A stretch of 64,000 nucleotides of DNA, from contig CAZQNO010000004.1 of the NCBI GenBank assembly GCA_964594775.1, positions 16,556 to 80,555 of the forward strand, given 5' to 3'. The notes under the pieces are model-generated. The model did no database searches, had not been told where the DNA came from, and saw only the letters and a program-made list of their open reading frames with translations. Positions within the stretch are counted from its first letter, which is position 1. Each line of letters opens with the position of its first letter. This DNA comes from CAYFVU01 sp964594775 (GTDB lineage: Bacteria > Spirochaetota > Spirochaetia > DSM-16054 > Sediminispirochaetaceae). Both the position numbers and the translations under genes were made by a program. Below are positions 50,542 through 59,379 of this stretch, piece after piece.

Positions 50542-51613
50542 CAGTGCCGTCCTCCAGTCGGGGAAGAATGATGCGGCGGAACTCGGCAGACTGCACGTCG
50601 TAGAGTTCCCGATAGAAGGTCTCCGCTTCGTCGCGGATATTCAAGTCGGAGAAGAGTTCGGGATGCAGCCGGCGGGCCATCCACTGGATACCGAGGATCC
50701 ACCGGGTATCCGGCTGGGCCCAGCTGTAGAAATCTGCAGGGACCGCGTCGACCTTCCCGTTTTTCATGGCTCGCAGCTTCTTCCACTGTTCGCTCTTGCG
50801 TAGCGAAGCCATTACTTCGTCTGTCGGACTGTTGTAACTGGTGATGAAGATGTGATCCGGGTCCCAGGCGGCAATCTGTTCAAAACCTACGGTCATCCAG
50901 CCCTTGCCCGCATGAGAAGCGGTCCACAGGGCTCTGCCGCCGGCAGCTTCGACTTGGAAGGTCTGTATCCAGCCGGCCGGAGGGATTCGAAATGCCCTTT
51001 CCCCTCCCTTGCCGCTGACCGAGAGAAGCAGGGTCCCCGGACGGCGGGACCGGGGAAGCGGATCGGTCCGGCCGGTGACCGAGGAAAGACGCCGGTCGTA
51101 ATAGGCGACGATTTCTTTGGCCCGCTCTTCGGCGTCGAAGACCTCGCCAATTCGGCGTAGGTCACTGCGGAAAGCTTCCGGTGATTCGAGACTCAGCGCA
51201 AGGACGGGAATGCCGAGGCGCCGCAGGGGTGCGCCGAGCCGGGGATAGACGAAGTCTTTCACCACGACGAGGTCGGGCCTCTGCGCCAGCACCTGCTCCG
51301 GACCTAATTGATAGGGCAGCTTGGCCAGTTCATCATAGCCGACGTCGATGTGGCGAAGAAAATTCCCCAGTCCCTGATCGGTATGTCCTATCGCCGTTAC
51401 CGATTGCCGTGCTTCAGGGAAGAGGTAGAGGGCATTTGCGGTAAGGAGAGTCGCCCGCCCGGCGAGGACCACGCGCTGCGGTCTGTGCTCGAGATGAAGT
51501 GGATTTCCCAAAATGTCGGTAATGTGTACCGGATAGTAGTCCTCATCGGCGCCGAGGGGGGCAAGGAAAAAGAGAAAAAGCAGGAAAGCCGCGGTCTTCT
51601 TTGCCGGTCTCAT
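50531..51613 (-). CDS. FecB/MolA-type ABC transporter substrate-binding protein
   Basis: ATG 51613, 7 bp after AAGGAGA, gives 360 residues. It has a signal peptide (KKTAAFLLFLFFLAPLGADE) and the periplasmic-binding helix-spine fold of PF01497: VHITDILGNPLHLEHRPQRVVL, VDVGYD-like IDVGYDELAKLPYQLGPEQV, RPDLVVVKDF, and AAWDPDHIFIT. Similar proteins bind ferric siderophores, haem, cobalamin or, in Haemophilus MolA, molybdate and tungstate. No lipobox is present. With Mo/W-cofactor enzymes all around, oxyanion import is my favoured guess, not an established fact. The start of the gene faces proA across a 192-bp divergent region. Confidence 0.88.
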   Translation of the reverse strand: MRPAKKTAAFLLFLFFLAPLGADEDYYPVHITDILGNPLHLEHRPQRVVLAGRATLLTANALYLFPEARQSVTAIGHTDQGLGNFLRHIDVGYDELAKLPYQLGPEQVLAQRPDLVVVKDFVYPRLGAPLRRLGIPVLALSLESPEAFRSDLRRIGEVFDAEERAKEIVAYYDRRLSSVTGRTDPLPRSRRPGTLLLSVSGKGGERAFRIPPAGWIQTFQVEAAGGRALWTASHAGKGWMTVGFEQIAAWDPDHIFITSYNSPTDEVMASLRKSEQWKKLRAMKNGKVDAVPADFYSWAQPDTRWILGIQWMARRLHPELFSDLNIRDEAETFYRELYDVQSAEFRRIILPRLEDGTAEF

Positions 51614-51727
51614 ACGCTGTCTCCTTTTTACGTGCTGAGTTCCTGTCATTATATACAGAAAAATATAATGGTTGTCCAGTGCCTTGCCGGGGATTCTTCG
51701 CGTTTCTGCAGCGCTGTTCCCTTCGGC

Positions 51728-51756
51728 TTGTCATCGCAGGAACAGGCGGGTACAAT
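51728..51756 (+). promoter_or_regulatory. Sigma70-type promoter of proA-proB
   Basis: TTGTCA (51728-51733) and TACAAT (51751-51756) are 17 bp apart, about 50 bp before the GTG start of proA with its AGGAGGGG site. The sequence is a good match to a vegetative promoter. The divergent transporter promoter would lie in the AT-rich part at about 51645-51680. Confidence 0.6.
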
Positions 51757-51805
51757 ATACGCAGTAAGAAAGCACGAACGGAAATCGCTACAGGAGGGGA
51801 TACCG

Positions 51806-53125
51806 GTGGACATACGGGAAAAGGCCGCGGCGGCGAAAGAAGCGCAGATCGCCTTAGCCGGGCTCTCCGCAGAAAAAAAGAACGAGGCCTTGCAGTCGCT
51901 GGCGGAAGCCCTCCTTAGACGGAGGGAAGAGATCGAAAGGGCTAACGCGGCGGACATCGAAAAGGCCCAAGAGGAGAATCTGGCTGCCCCTCTTTTGAAA
52001 CGTTTGAAGCTTCAGGGGGGGAAGATCGACGAGGCGGTGCGGGGAGTGCGAAGCGTCGCTCAGCTTCCGGATCCGCTCGGCCGCCGCCTCGATGCCCGAC
52101 TGCTCGACGAAGGTCTCCGTCTCTACCGGGTGAGCTGCCCCATCGGCGTTATCGGGATGATCTTCGAATCCCGTCCCGATGCCCTTATCCAAATGGCTTC
52201 CCTCTGCCTGAAAAGCGGCAACGCAGTGTTGATGAAGGGGGGCAGCGAAGCTGCCGGCACGAACCGAATGCTGCATGAGATTATCCGTGAGGCGGTAAGC
52301 GGCGGGTCCGGCTCGCAAGCGGCTAAGCTGCAGGAATCCTGGATAGCGCTCCTGGAGAGCCGGGAAGAGGTGGGAGAGATGCTCGCTCTTTCGGACTACA
52401 TCGACCTCATCATTCCGAGAGGCTCGAAATCCTTCGTTCATTACATCATGGACCACACCTCGATTCCCGTTCTCGGTCACGCCGACGGAATATGCCATCT
52501 CTTCGTAGACGGCGAGGCGGACCTTTCGATGGCCCTCGATCTGGTGGAAGACGCTAAGCTGCAGTACACGGCGGTCTGCAATGCTCTGGAGACCCTCCTC
52601 GTCGACCGTTCCGCAGCCTCCTACTTCCTGCCTTCCCTGAAGGAGAGGATGGATGAGCGCGGCGCGGAGCTTCGGGGCTGTCCGGAGACCCGGCAAATCA
52701 TCGACTGCCTCCCGGCAGCGGAGGAGGATTGGCGGAGCGAATATCTCGATGCAATTCTGTCGATTCGCCTCGTCGACGGACTCGAAGAGGCAATGGATCA
52801 CATCCACCGCTACGGCAGCGGACACAGCGACGCAATCGTGACGGAAAACGAGGAAAAGGCCGAATGCTTCATGGACCGGATCGACTCGGCGAACGTGATG
52901 TGGAACTGCTCGACCCGATTTTCCGACGGGTTTCGCTACGGTTTGGGAGCCGAGGTCGGTATCAGCACCAATAAGATCCACGCCCGGGGACCGGTGGGAC
53001 TGGACGGATTGACGATCTACAAATGGAAGCTTTACGGCAGGGGCCACCGGGTCGCCGACTATTTTGAAGGAGGAGGGAGAAGCTTCCTTCACCGTCCCTT
53101 GGGTGATCCGCAGCAGCAGTGGTGA
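51806..53125 (+). CDS. proA: Gamma-glutamyl phosphate reductase
   Basis: GTG 51806 (AGGAGGGG just upstream) gives 439 residues. The catalytic cysteine is in QYTAVCNALETLLV (Cys258). Other family segments are GVIGMIFESRPDALIQMASLC, VLMKGGSEA, SDYIDLIIPRGSKSFVHYI, SADVMWN-like ANVMWNCSTRFSDGFRYGLG and ISTNKIHARGPVGLDGL. It reduces gamma-glutamyl phosphate in proline synthesis. A Gly/Ser-rich stretch at about residues 167-173 (SGGSGSQ) is unusual. proB follows directly; this order (proA before proB) is less common than proBA. Confidence 0.96.
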   Translation: MDIREKAAAAKEAQIALAGLSAEKKNEALQSLAEALLRRREEIERANAADIEKAQEENLAAPLLKRLKLQGGKIDEAVRGVRSVAQLPDPLGRRLDARLLDEGLRLYRVSCPIGVIGMIFESRPDALIQMASLCLKSGNAVLMKGGSEAAGTNRMLHEIIREAVSGGSGSQAAKLQESWIALLESREEVGEMLALSDYIDLIIPRGSKSFVHYIMDHTSIPVLGHADGICHLFVDGEADLSMALDLVEDAKLQYTAVCNALETLLVDRSAASYFLPSLKERMDERGAELRGCPETRQIIDCLPAAEEDWRSEYLDAILSIRLVDGLEEAMDHIHRYGSGHSDAIVTENEEKAECFMDRIDSANVMWNCSTRFSDGFRYGLGAEVGISTNKIHARGPVGLDGLTIYKWKLYGRGHRVADYFEGGGRSFLHRPLGDPQQQW

Positions 53126-53130
53126 CCGCA

Positions 53131-54228
53131 ATGGATGAGGTGAGGCGTATTGTAGTAAAAATCGGGACGAACCTCCTCTCTCCGGATAACAGAATGGACG
53201 TCGATTACATCGACGTGATAACGAAACAGGTTGCCGCTTTGGCCGAGGAGGGCATGCAGGTCCTCATGGTGAGTTCCGGTGCCATCGGCATGGGAGCGGC
53301 GGAACTCGGCCTCTCGGAGCGGGTCACGGAGGTGAGAATGCGTCAAGCCTGCGCGGCTATCGGTCAGCCGCTCTTGATGTATCAGTACCGCAGGTCCTTC
53401 TCGGCATACGGTCTGACGATCGCCCAGGTCCTTATAACCAGTGAGGTCTTGAGCAATCGCAGGAGCTATCTCAACCTGCGCAATTCGGTGGAAAAGCTCC
53501 TCTCCCTCGGGGTGGTGCCGATTTTTAACGAGAACGACAGTATCTCTACCGATGAAATAGGCAATGCCTTCGGGGACAACGATCGCCTCAGCGCCTTCGT
53601 TGCCAGCAAGGTGGACGCAGATCTGCTTATCCTCCTCAGCGACATCGATTCTCTCTACAGCGGGGATCCGAAGCAGGACAAGGAGGCGAGGAGGATCGCC
53701 AGAGTCGAAAAGATCGACGAGACCGTCCTCTCCTATGCCGGAGCGGCGGGAAGCACCTTTTCCACGGGGGGAATGAAAACGAAACTGAAGGCCGCCCGGA
53801 TAGCCGCCGACGCGGGCTGCCGCATGGTCTTAGCCCACGGGAGAGCGCCGGACATCCTTCGAAAAATTCTCTCTGGAGAGGACGTCGGGACCCTCTTTAC
53901 GGCGAATTCCAAGCTTTCCAACCGTACCCGCTGGATTCTCCACAGCGTTCCGAAGGGGAAGATCGTGGTGGACCGGGGTGCGATGTCGGCTCTGAGGAAG
54001 CGAAAAAGCCTCCTGCCCTCGGGGATTCTCCGGGTGGAAGGGGTATTCGATGCCGGTGACGTGGTTTCCATCAACGATGAGGCGAAGGCCGTCCCCTCAT
54101 TCAACAGTACGGAGATCGAGCACCTAATGGGGAAGCATTCGAGCGAGGTGGCGGCACTCTACGGGAGTAAAAGGAGGGAGGAAATCGCACGTCCGGAAGA
54201 CATCGTCTTCCCCGCCGGAGGCCGATAG
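53131..54228 (+). CDS. proB: Glutamate 5-kinase
   Basis: The ATG at 53131 lies 5 bp after the proA stop; in-frame GTGs at 53119 and 53122 overlap it, so the exact start may be there. The product (about 365 residues) has RRIVVKIGTNLL, VSSGAIGMGAAELG, NENDSISTDEIGNAFGDNDRL and the amino-acid kinase STGGMKTKLKAARIA (about 208-222). A PUA domain occupies the end (about 275-365). It phosphorylates glutamate for ProA. Proline feedback inhibition is typical of the family. Confidence 0.96.
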   Translation: MDEVRRIVVKIGTNLLSPDNRMDVDYIDVITKQVAALAEEGMQVLMVSSGAIGMGAAELGLSERVTEVRMRQACAAIGQPLLMYQYRRSFSAYGLTIAQVLITSEVLSNRRSYLNLRNSVEKLLSLGVVPIFNENDSISTDEIGNAFGDNDRLSAFVASKVDADLLILLSDIDSLYSGDPKQDKEARRIARVEKIDETVLSYAGAAGSTFSTGGMKTKLKAARIAADAGCRMVLAHGRAPDILRKILSGEDVGTLFTANSKLSNRTRWILHSVPKGKIVVDRGAMSALRKRKSLLPSGILRVEGVFDAGDVVSINDEAKAVPSFNSTEIEHLMGKHSSEVAALYGSKRREEIARPEDIVFPAGGR

Positions 54229-54291
54229 AGCCGATAATAGGCGAATCAATGGCCGCCGGTTCGCTAGGAAGCGTTTATTCCCCGGGAAAAC

Positions 54292-55839
54292 GTGTCGATA
54301 CTCGAAGATATGGGAACTGTTGCATGCGTATACGCCGTCGGACTCTCGGATTATGCCCTGAGGGAGGAGCTCCCCGGCGGCACAACTGCCTTTCGCTCCG
54401 TCGTTGAGAAGGTGAGGAAGCTTCCTGAATTGGAAGGGGCCTTTCTGCTTACCGACAGGAGCCTCGAGGATTTTACCGGAAAATGGCCGGATGAGCTCGG
54501 TCCGGTCGTCACCGAGGGCTATGGAACTGCGGCACAGGTATTCAAAACGCTGCAGGCGCAGTCGGGCGACCGGGAACAGCTCTTTTTTCTCTGGGGCGAT
54601 ACCCCGCTCGTCGATTTGGACTTGAGTGAGAAGATGTACCGTCGTCACGTGAAGTATTACGCTTCTTATACCTTTGCCGACGGATTTCCCCTCGGTCTGT
54701 CCCCGGAGATTCTGCGGGTCGAAGTCCTGCCGCAGCTGCGGCAGCTGGCCGAGCGTCACGAAGTCGCTTTAGACCGGGGGATGATCTTCGGTCTTATTCA
54801 GAAGGATATCAACGCCTTCGACCTCGAAACCGAAATAGCCCCGAAGGACCAGAGGCTTCTGCGGCTCCTCCTTGCCGCCGATACCCGGCGGAACTACCTC
54901 CTGCTTTGTTCGCTTATGGAAAAAGGCGGGGAAAACGCGGAAACGGTTATGGAGGTCGCAGAGAATCAGGCGGAGGTCCTGCGGAGTCTTCCCGCCTATC
55001 TGCAGGTGCAGATAAACGAGGCATGTCCCCATTCCTGCCTCTTCTGCCCCTATCCGCAGTTCGCTGTTGAGGGTAAGCCGGCGGATCTTACCTCTCTGAA
55101 GGGAGAGATGGAACTCGAGGTATGGAAGAGCCTCCTCGCCGACGCTCATGCCTACTGTGACGATCTGGTGATCGGTATAGGATTGTGGGGAGAGCCGGCC
55201 CTCCATAAGCAGATCGCCGGATTTGTGAAAGAGGTTTTGACCTATCCCGCCTTCCGGCTGCTGATCGAGACTTCCGGCGCCGGATGGAAAAACGAGGCAC
55301 TGAAGGCGATCGCCGAGCTGGATACCGAACGGATCGACTGGATCGTAAGCCTCGATGCCGCCGGAGAGCAGACCTACCGCCGGCTGCGGGGTGAACAGTG
55401 GGAAGAGGTGCAGGCGGCCGTGGCGATGATGCGGGAACTTTTCGGCGACGGAAAGGTCCATGTGCAGGCGGTGCGGATGAAGGAAAACGAGGAGGAACTC
55501 GAACAGTTCTACCGGCGCTGGAAGAACGAGGGAATCCCCCTTATAATTCAGAAATACGACCACTTCTGTGGATTTCTTCCCGACCGGAAGGTAACCGATC
55601 TCTCGCCCCTGACCCGTTTTCCCTGCAGACATTTGAAACGGGACCTCGCCGTACTGATGGACGGTTCGGTGCGCATGTGCCGGGAGGACCTGAAGGGCGG
55701 GTACCCCGTCGGCAACATCTTCGAAGAGGGAATACAGGCGGTGTGGGAGAAGATGGCGCCCTATTACCACCGGCACATCAAGGAAGAGTTTCCCTCTCTC
55801 TGCGAGAATTGTGATGAGTACTACACCTTCAACTTCTAG
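54292..55839 (+). CDS. Spiro-SPASM protein: nucleotidyltransferase-like domain fused to radical SAM/SPASM
   Basis: GTG 54292 gives 515 residues. The N-terminal ~200 residues resemble a sugar-nucleotidyltransferase (ALREELPGGTTAFRSVVEKV; LFFLWGDTPLVDLDLSEKMY). The C-terminal half is radical SAM: the 4Fe-4S site is CPHSCLFC (about 242-249) and GLWGEPALHK and LIETSGAGW are typical. A SPASM-type cysteine set follows (PCRHLKRD; RMCREDLKGGYPVGNI; CENCDEYY). I recall this domain pair as a spirochaete-restricted family. The chemistry is unknown; SPASM relatives modify peptides or sugars. The stop region overlaps the next gene by 26 bp. It starts a glycan-type gene run. Confidence 0.85.
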   Translation: MSILEDMGTVACVYAVGLSDYALREELPGGTTAFRSVVEKVRKLPELEGAFLLTDRSLEDFTGKWPDELGPVVTEGYGTAAQVFKTLQAQSGDREQLFFLWGDTPLVDLDLSEKMYRRHVKYYASYTFADGFPLGLSPEILRVEVLPQLRQLAERHEVALDRGMIFGLIQKDINAFDLETEIAPKDQRLLRLLLAADTRRNYLLLCSLMEKGGENAETVMEVAENQAEVLRSLPAYLQVQINEACPHSCLFCPYPQFAVEGKPADLTSLKGEMELEVWKSLLADAHAYCDDLVIGIGLWGEPALHKQIAGFVKEVLTYPAFRLLIETSGAGWKNEALKAIAELDTERIDWIVSLDAAGEQTYRRLRGEQWEEVQAAVAMMRELFGDGKVHVQAVRMKENEEELEQFYRRWKNEGIPLIIQKYDHFCGFLPDRKVTDLSPLTRFPCRHLKRDLAVLMDGSVRMCREDLKGGYPVGNIFEEGIQAVWEKMAPYYHRHIKEEFPSLCENCDEYYTFNF

Positions 55840-56767
55840 CGAGCTGCCCTATACCGTCGTGGGAGGAGAGCGGAGCGACAGGAGACTGCGGAGACCGCGG
55901 TTTTTGAGTCTCCTCCTCCTCAACCGCGGCGGAAAGCCCTTTCGCCGGGAGTACTTCCGCGAACTCGACCAGCTCGGCGATTTGGAGGTGATTTCGGTAG
56001 AGCAGGGCAAGAGCACCTACGATGTAGAGGCATTGAGCCGTTCCTTTCCCAAGGTCCGTTTTCTCCTCCTTCATCGCAGACTTACCAGGGGAGAGCAGAT
56101 AAACATCGGCATCGAAGAGGCCGGAGGAAGCAATGTCTTTGTCTTTTGGAACGACATGAAGGTCGTTTCTCCCCTCAGTGAAGCTCTGCTGCGGAAACTC
56201 CATGAAACCGAACGACTCTGCACCGTTCCGATACTGCAAAATACCCGGATGGAAACGGTTCCCACCGTAATGGTTCCCGCCTTCTATAGGGCGACGGTCC
56301 GCGTTCTCGCCCTCGCTCCCCAGCAGACCGACATAAAGACCCTCTTTCCCTTTGACTACTGCGGGATCTATCATCGGGAACGATTTTTGCGGACCGGAGG
56401 TTTCGATGCCCGCTTGACGAATCCCTACTGGCAGAAGGTCGATTTCGGGTTCCGCAGCCACATGTGGGGAGAGACGATGCACTGCGATACCTCCTTTCGT
56501 CTGCGCTATCTGGCCGAACAGGACTCGGAAGACAGCACCCCCGACGAGAGCTACAAACTCTTCTTTCTCAAGAATCTCACCGTGCGCTTCGGCGGTGATG
56601 CGGGGACCCTGCCGCTGGGCCGCTTTTTCTCCTATTACCTGAAATCGGGGAGCGGTCTGCCGGCGGCGATTAAGGAATTCAAGGAGGTCCGCACCTGGGT
56701 ACGGGAAAACAGATACCGCTTCATGCGCGATGCCCGCAGCGTAACGGACCTCTGGGAGGAGGAATGA
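55814..56767 (+). CDS. Glycosyltransferase-like protein of the glycan locus
   Basis: The ATG at 55814 (GTG one codon earlier) gives 317 residues. The pattern is a GT-A-like fold: RPRFLSLLLLNRGGKPFRRE, VRFLLLHRRLTRGEQINIGI, NVFVFWNDMKVV in place of DxD (the acidic residue pair is NDM), and FDYCGIYHRERFLRTGGFDA. A metal-binding DxD is not clear, so catalysis is uncertain. It overlaps the spiro-SPASM gene by 26 bp and the SpsF-like gene by 4 bp. From memory, spirochaete homologues travel with spsF-type genes. Confidence 0.7.
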   Translation: MSTTPSTSSELPYTVVGGERSDRRLRRPRFLSLLLLNRGGKPFRREYFRELDQLGDLEVISVEQGKSTYDVEALSRSFPKVRFLLLHRRLTRGEQINIGIEEAGGSNVFVFWNDMKVVSPLSEALLRKLHETERLCTVPILQNTRMETVPTVMVPAFYRATVRVLALAPQQTDIKTLFPFDYCGIYHRERFLRTGGFDARLTNPYWQKVDFGFRSHMWGETMHCDTSFRLRYLAEQDSEDSTPDESYKLFFLKNLTVRFGGDAGTLPLGRFFSYYLKSGSGLPAAIKEFKEVRTWVRENRYRFMRDARSVTDLWEEE

Positions 56768-57441
56768 TAGCCGTATTTCTCCAGGCAAGGCTCGATTCGA
56801 CCCGTTTGCCGCGAAAGGCCCTTCTTCCCCTGGCCGACGACACGGTAATCGGTCATGCGATGCGGAGCTTACGGGGCGCCGCCGACCTCTCTGTCCTTCT
56901 TACCGATGAAGACAGCGCGGAGGAACTGAGGCCGCAGGCGAATGCAGCGGGGTTCGATATCTTCGTCGGATCGAAGGAGGATGTCCTCAAGCGTTTTGCC
57001 GATGCAGCCCGTCACTACGGACCGGACCGTATCATCCGCGCCACCGGCGACAACCCGCTTGTCGGCAGCGAATGCGCCCGATTGATATGTCGAATGCATG
57101 CCGATGAGGGAGCCGATTACAGCGGTTTTCGCGGCCTTCCGCTCGGCACCGGTGTGGAATGTGTCGAAACGGAGGCCCTCCTCGAAGCCGATAAGCTGGC
57201 GAGGAGTCTCTATGAACGTGAACATGTCTGCCCCTATCTGTATCGGCATCCGGAGCGCTTTGTTGTGTTCCGCCCAAAGGCACCGCAGGAGTATCGTTTT
57301 CCCGAAGGACGGGTGACCCTCGATACCGAAGATGATTACCGGAAGCTGCAGGCACTCTACGATAAGCTCTACCGGGGCAGACCCGTAGGGACCGAACTCC
57401 TCGTCCGTGAACTCTCCCGACATCAACCGGTTGCGGGTTAG
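56764..57441 (+). CDS. SpsF/NeuA-type cytidylyltransferase-like protein
   Basis: This 225-residue protein matches the acylneuraminate cytidylyltransferase/SpsF family. It starts AVFLQARLDSTRLPRKALLP (nucleotide-binding loop), then VLKRFADAARHYGPDRIIRATGDNPL (shown in parts; GDNPL holds the metal-binding Asp), and ends RVTLDTEDDYRKLQALYDKL. Such enzymes make CMP-activated sugars. The ATG overlaps the previous stop by 4 bp. The next gene encodes the SpsG-type partner, the usual order. Confidence 0.85.
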   Translation: MIAVFLQARLDSTRLPRKALLPLADDTVIGHAMRSLRGAADLSVLLTDEDSAEELRPQANAAGFDIFVGSKEDVLKRFADAARHYGPDRIIRATGDNPLVGSECARLICRMHADEGADYSGFRGLPLGTGVECVETEALLEADKLARSLYEREHVCPYLYRHPERFVVFRPKAPQEYRFPEGRVTLDTEDDYRKLQALYDKLYRGRPVGTELLVRELSRHQPVAG

Positions 57442-57446
57442 CGTCT

Positions 57447-59363
57447 ATGAGGAGGAGCTTCCTCTTTGCCCCGAGCATTAGGCGGGGTAACGGCACGGGC
57501 CATCTGCAGCGGGCCATAGCTCTCATGAACAGACTAAAAGAGGCCGCCGATCTCCGTCTCTACCTGCCCGGCGATGAGGCAGACGAGGAGATGCTCGCCC
57601 TCGTGAGAGCCAAGGGGGTCGATGAGGGGCTTATCCTCAGGGAGGAGCGCTCCGCCGGAAGGGACCGCTTCGATTTTGTGCTCGTCGACAGAAGGAGCTG
57701 TTCTTTGGAGGAGTATGAAAGATTCTCCTCCTTCGGGCTTCCCATCGGGCTGGACGAGGGCGGGCCCTGCCGCTCCGTCTTTCCCTATCTCATTGACAGT
57801 TTTCCGCTTCCGCCGGAGTACGGAAGGGCCAACAGGAGGGACCCTGCCTTTCTCGATCTGCCTTTAAGGCTTCGCGAACGACCGAATGATTTTCGGGACG
57901 TCCTCGTTTCATTCGGCGGCGAGGATCCGGCCCGGCTGACCGAGAAGCTGCTGCTCTTTCTCGATGAACTCTTTCCCGGCTCTTCAGCCGGCAAGCAGCC
58001 GGCTTCCCTGTTCTCACGTACGCTGAAAAAATTGACGGTCGTGCAGGGACCTCTTTTCGGGAGAGAGGTGTCGATACCCGAGGGATTACGCCGGCGGGAG
58101 GACCTCGATCTCCGCAGGGTAAAAGCCCCTCGGGACCTCGAGCCGCTTTTTGCCGAGCACGAGCTGGTCATTACCTCCTTCGGCCTCACCGCCTACGAGG
58201 CGGCGGCGGCGGGCAACGCGGTCCTTCTCTTTCATCCCTCCGACTATCATCGCCGGTTGAGCCGCCTCGCCGGTTTCGTTTCCGCGGCCGCGTGCGGAGA
58301 AAGATATATGCGAGGGGCTCTGGAAAAAGCCTTCGCCGATCCCAAATCCGTCTCGGCGGCAACGCAACGGGTCGCCGCAGGAATTGAAGGTCCCGGTCTC
58401 CTTGCCGAGCTGCTTTTGTCTCTTTCGGTGCCGGAACTCTCCAGCTGTCCCCTGTGTAAAACGCGCAGCGGCGGTGAGCCGGGAACCTCTGCACCTCGGG
58501 TTCTCTATCGGGGGCAAAGGAGAAGCTTTTTCCGTTGTCCGGATTGCGGATTGGTGTACCAAATCGATCTGGAGAATCGGGGAAGGCGCTACGGCGGGGA
58601 CTACTTCGAAGAAGAGTATCGTGCGCAGTATGGAAAAAGCTACCTGGAAGATGTGCCGCAGATTCGCCGGCTTTCCACGCCTCGCGTTCAAAGGATCCGT
58701 CGCCTGCTTTCCCCCGGCGGGGGAAAAGCTGCAGCCGGGCGGTCTTCAGCCGGGCGGTCTTCGGCCCCGGCCTTGCTGGATATAGGCTGCGCCTTCGGTC
58801 CATTCCTCCAGGAAGCCGCCGATGCGGGGTTCGATGTGGCGGGAATGGATATAAGCGAAGAGGCGGTGGAGTATGTGCGGCACGAGTTGGGGCTGCCGGC
58901 CTTCCTGGCCGATTTTTCCGCGGAGATGACGGAGGGGCTGACGGAGAGGCTCTTCGATGCGCTGACGATGTGGTACGTGATCGAACACTTCTCTCGCCTC
59001 GATCTCGTACTGAGGAGAGTGTCGCGGCTTCTCCGTCCCGGGGGGGTCTTTGCATTTTCTAGCCCGAATCGATGCGGAGTGAGCGGGCGCTTTCGGCCCG
59101 AGGCCTTTTTCGCCGCCTCTCCCGCCGACCATCACAGCCTGTGGAGTCCTGAAGCGGCCCGCAAAATACTGGACCGCTACGGCTTTTGCGTTAAGAAAAT
59201 CGTATCGACCGGGCATCATCCGCAGCGGTTTCCCCTCTTCGGTCTGCATATGGAGAAGACAAAGCTCCTTCATAAACCGCTCTTCCATTTTGTCGGAGGA
59301 ATAAGTAGGATGGGCGCATTGGGAGATACCTTCGAAGTGTACGCGCAGAAGCGGGGTGAATAA
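57447..59363 (+). CDS. SpsG/PseG-like protein fused to a SAM-dependent methyltransferase
   Basis: The 638-residue protein has three parts. Residues 1-330 are like SpsG/PseG (APSIRRGNGTGHLQRAIALM; DVLVSFGGEDPARLTE; VITSFGLTAYEAAAAGNAVL), which act as nucleotide-sugar hydrolases or glycosyltransferases. Residues about 334-367 form a Cys-pair ribbon (CPLC, CPDC), as often precedes Methyltransf-type domains. Residues about 440-638 are a class I methyltransferase (LLDIGCAFGPFLQEAADAG; DALTMWYVIEHF; LLRPGGVFAFSSPN). The linker carries hairpin and tandem-repeat DNA. It is probably a bifunctional enzyme of sugar activation and methylation. It lies 5 bp after the SpsF-like gene and its stop overlaps an alternative start of the ATP-grasp gene. 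Confidence 0.85.
   Translation: MRRSFLFAPSIRRGNGTGHLQRAIALMNRLKEAADLRLYLPGDEADEEMLALVRAKGVDEGLILREERSAGRDRFDFVLVDRRSCSLEEYERFSSFGLPIGLDEGGPCRSVFPYLIDSFPLPPEYGRANRRDPAFLDLPLRLRERPNDFRDVLVSFGGEDPARLTEKLLLFLDELFPGSSAGKQPASLFSRTLKKLTVVQGPLFGREVSIPEGLRRREDLDLRRVKAPRDLEPLFAEHELVITSFGLTAYEAAAAGNAVLLFHPSDYHRRLSRLAGFVSAAACGERYMRGALEKAFADPKSVSAATQRVAAGIEGPGLLAELLLSLSVPELSSCPLCKTRSGGEPGTSAPRVLYRGQRRSFFRCPDCGLVYQIDLENRGRRYGGDYFEEEYRAQYGKSYLEDVPQIRRLSTPRVQRIRRLLSPGGGKAAAGRSSAGRSSAPALLDIGCAFGPFLQEAADAGFDVAGMDISEEAVEYVRHELGLPAFLADFSAEMTEGLTERLFDALTMWYVIEHFSRLDLVLRRVSRLLRPGGVFAFSSPNRCGVSGRFRPEAFFAASPADHHSLWSPEAARKILDRYGFCVKKIVSTGHHPQRFPLFGLHMEKTKLLHKPLFHFVGGISRMGALGDTFEVYAQKRGE
57986..58004. repeat. Short palindrome in the SpsG-like domain
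   Basis: AGCCGGC (57986-57992) and GCCGGCT (57998-58004) pair around AAGCA, inside the low-complexity protein stretch PGSSAGKQPAS. It shares the TCTTCAGCCGG core with the tandem repeat at 58733-58762. Confidence 0.4.
58708..58762. repeat. Hairpin plus 15-bp tandem repeat in the interdomain linker
   Basis: TTTCCCCC (58708-58715) pairs with GGGGGAAA (58719-58726) around GGC. Two exact copies of AGCCGGGCGGTCTTC follow (58733-58747, 58748-58762), adding the five-residue unit AGRSS twice. The copies lie directly before the methyltransferase SAM loop. The repeat number could vary among strains. Confidence 0.6.
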
Positions 59364-59379
59364 TGGTGAGGGGCGGCGG

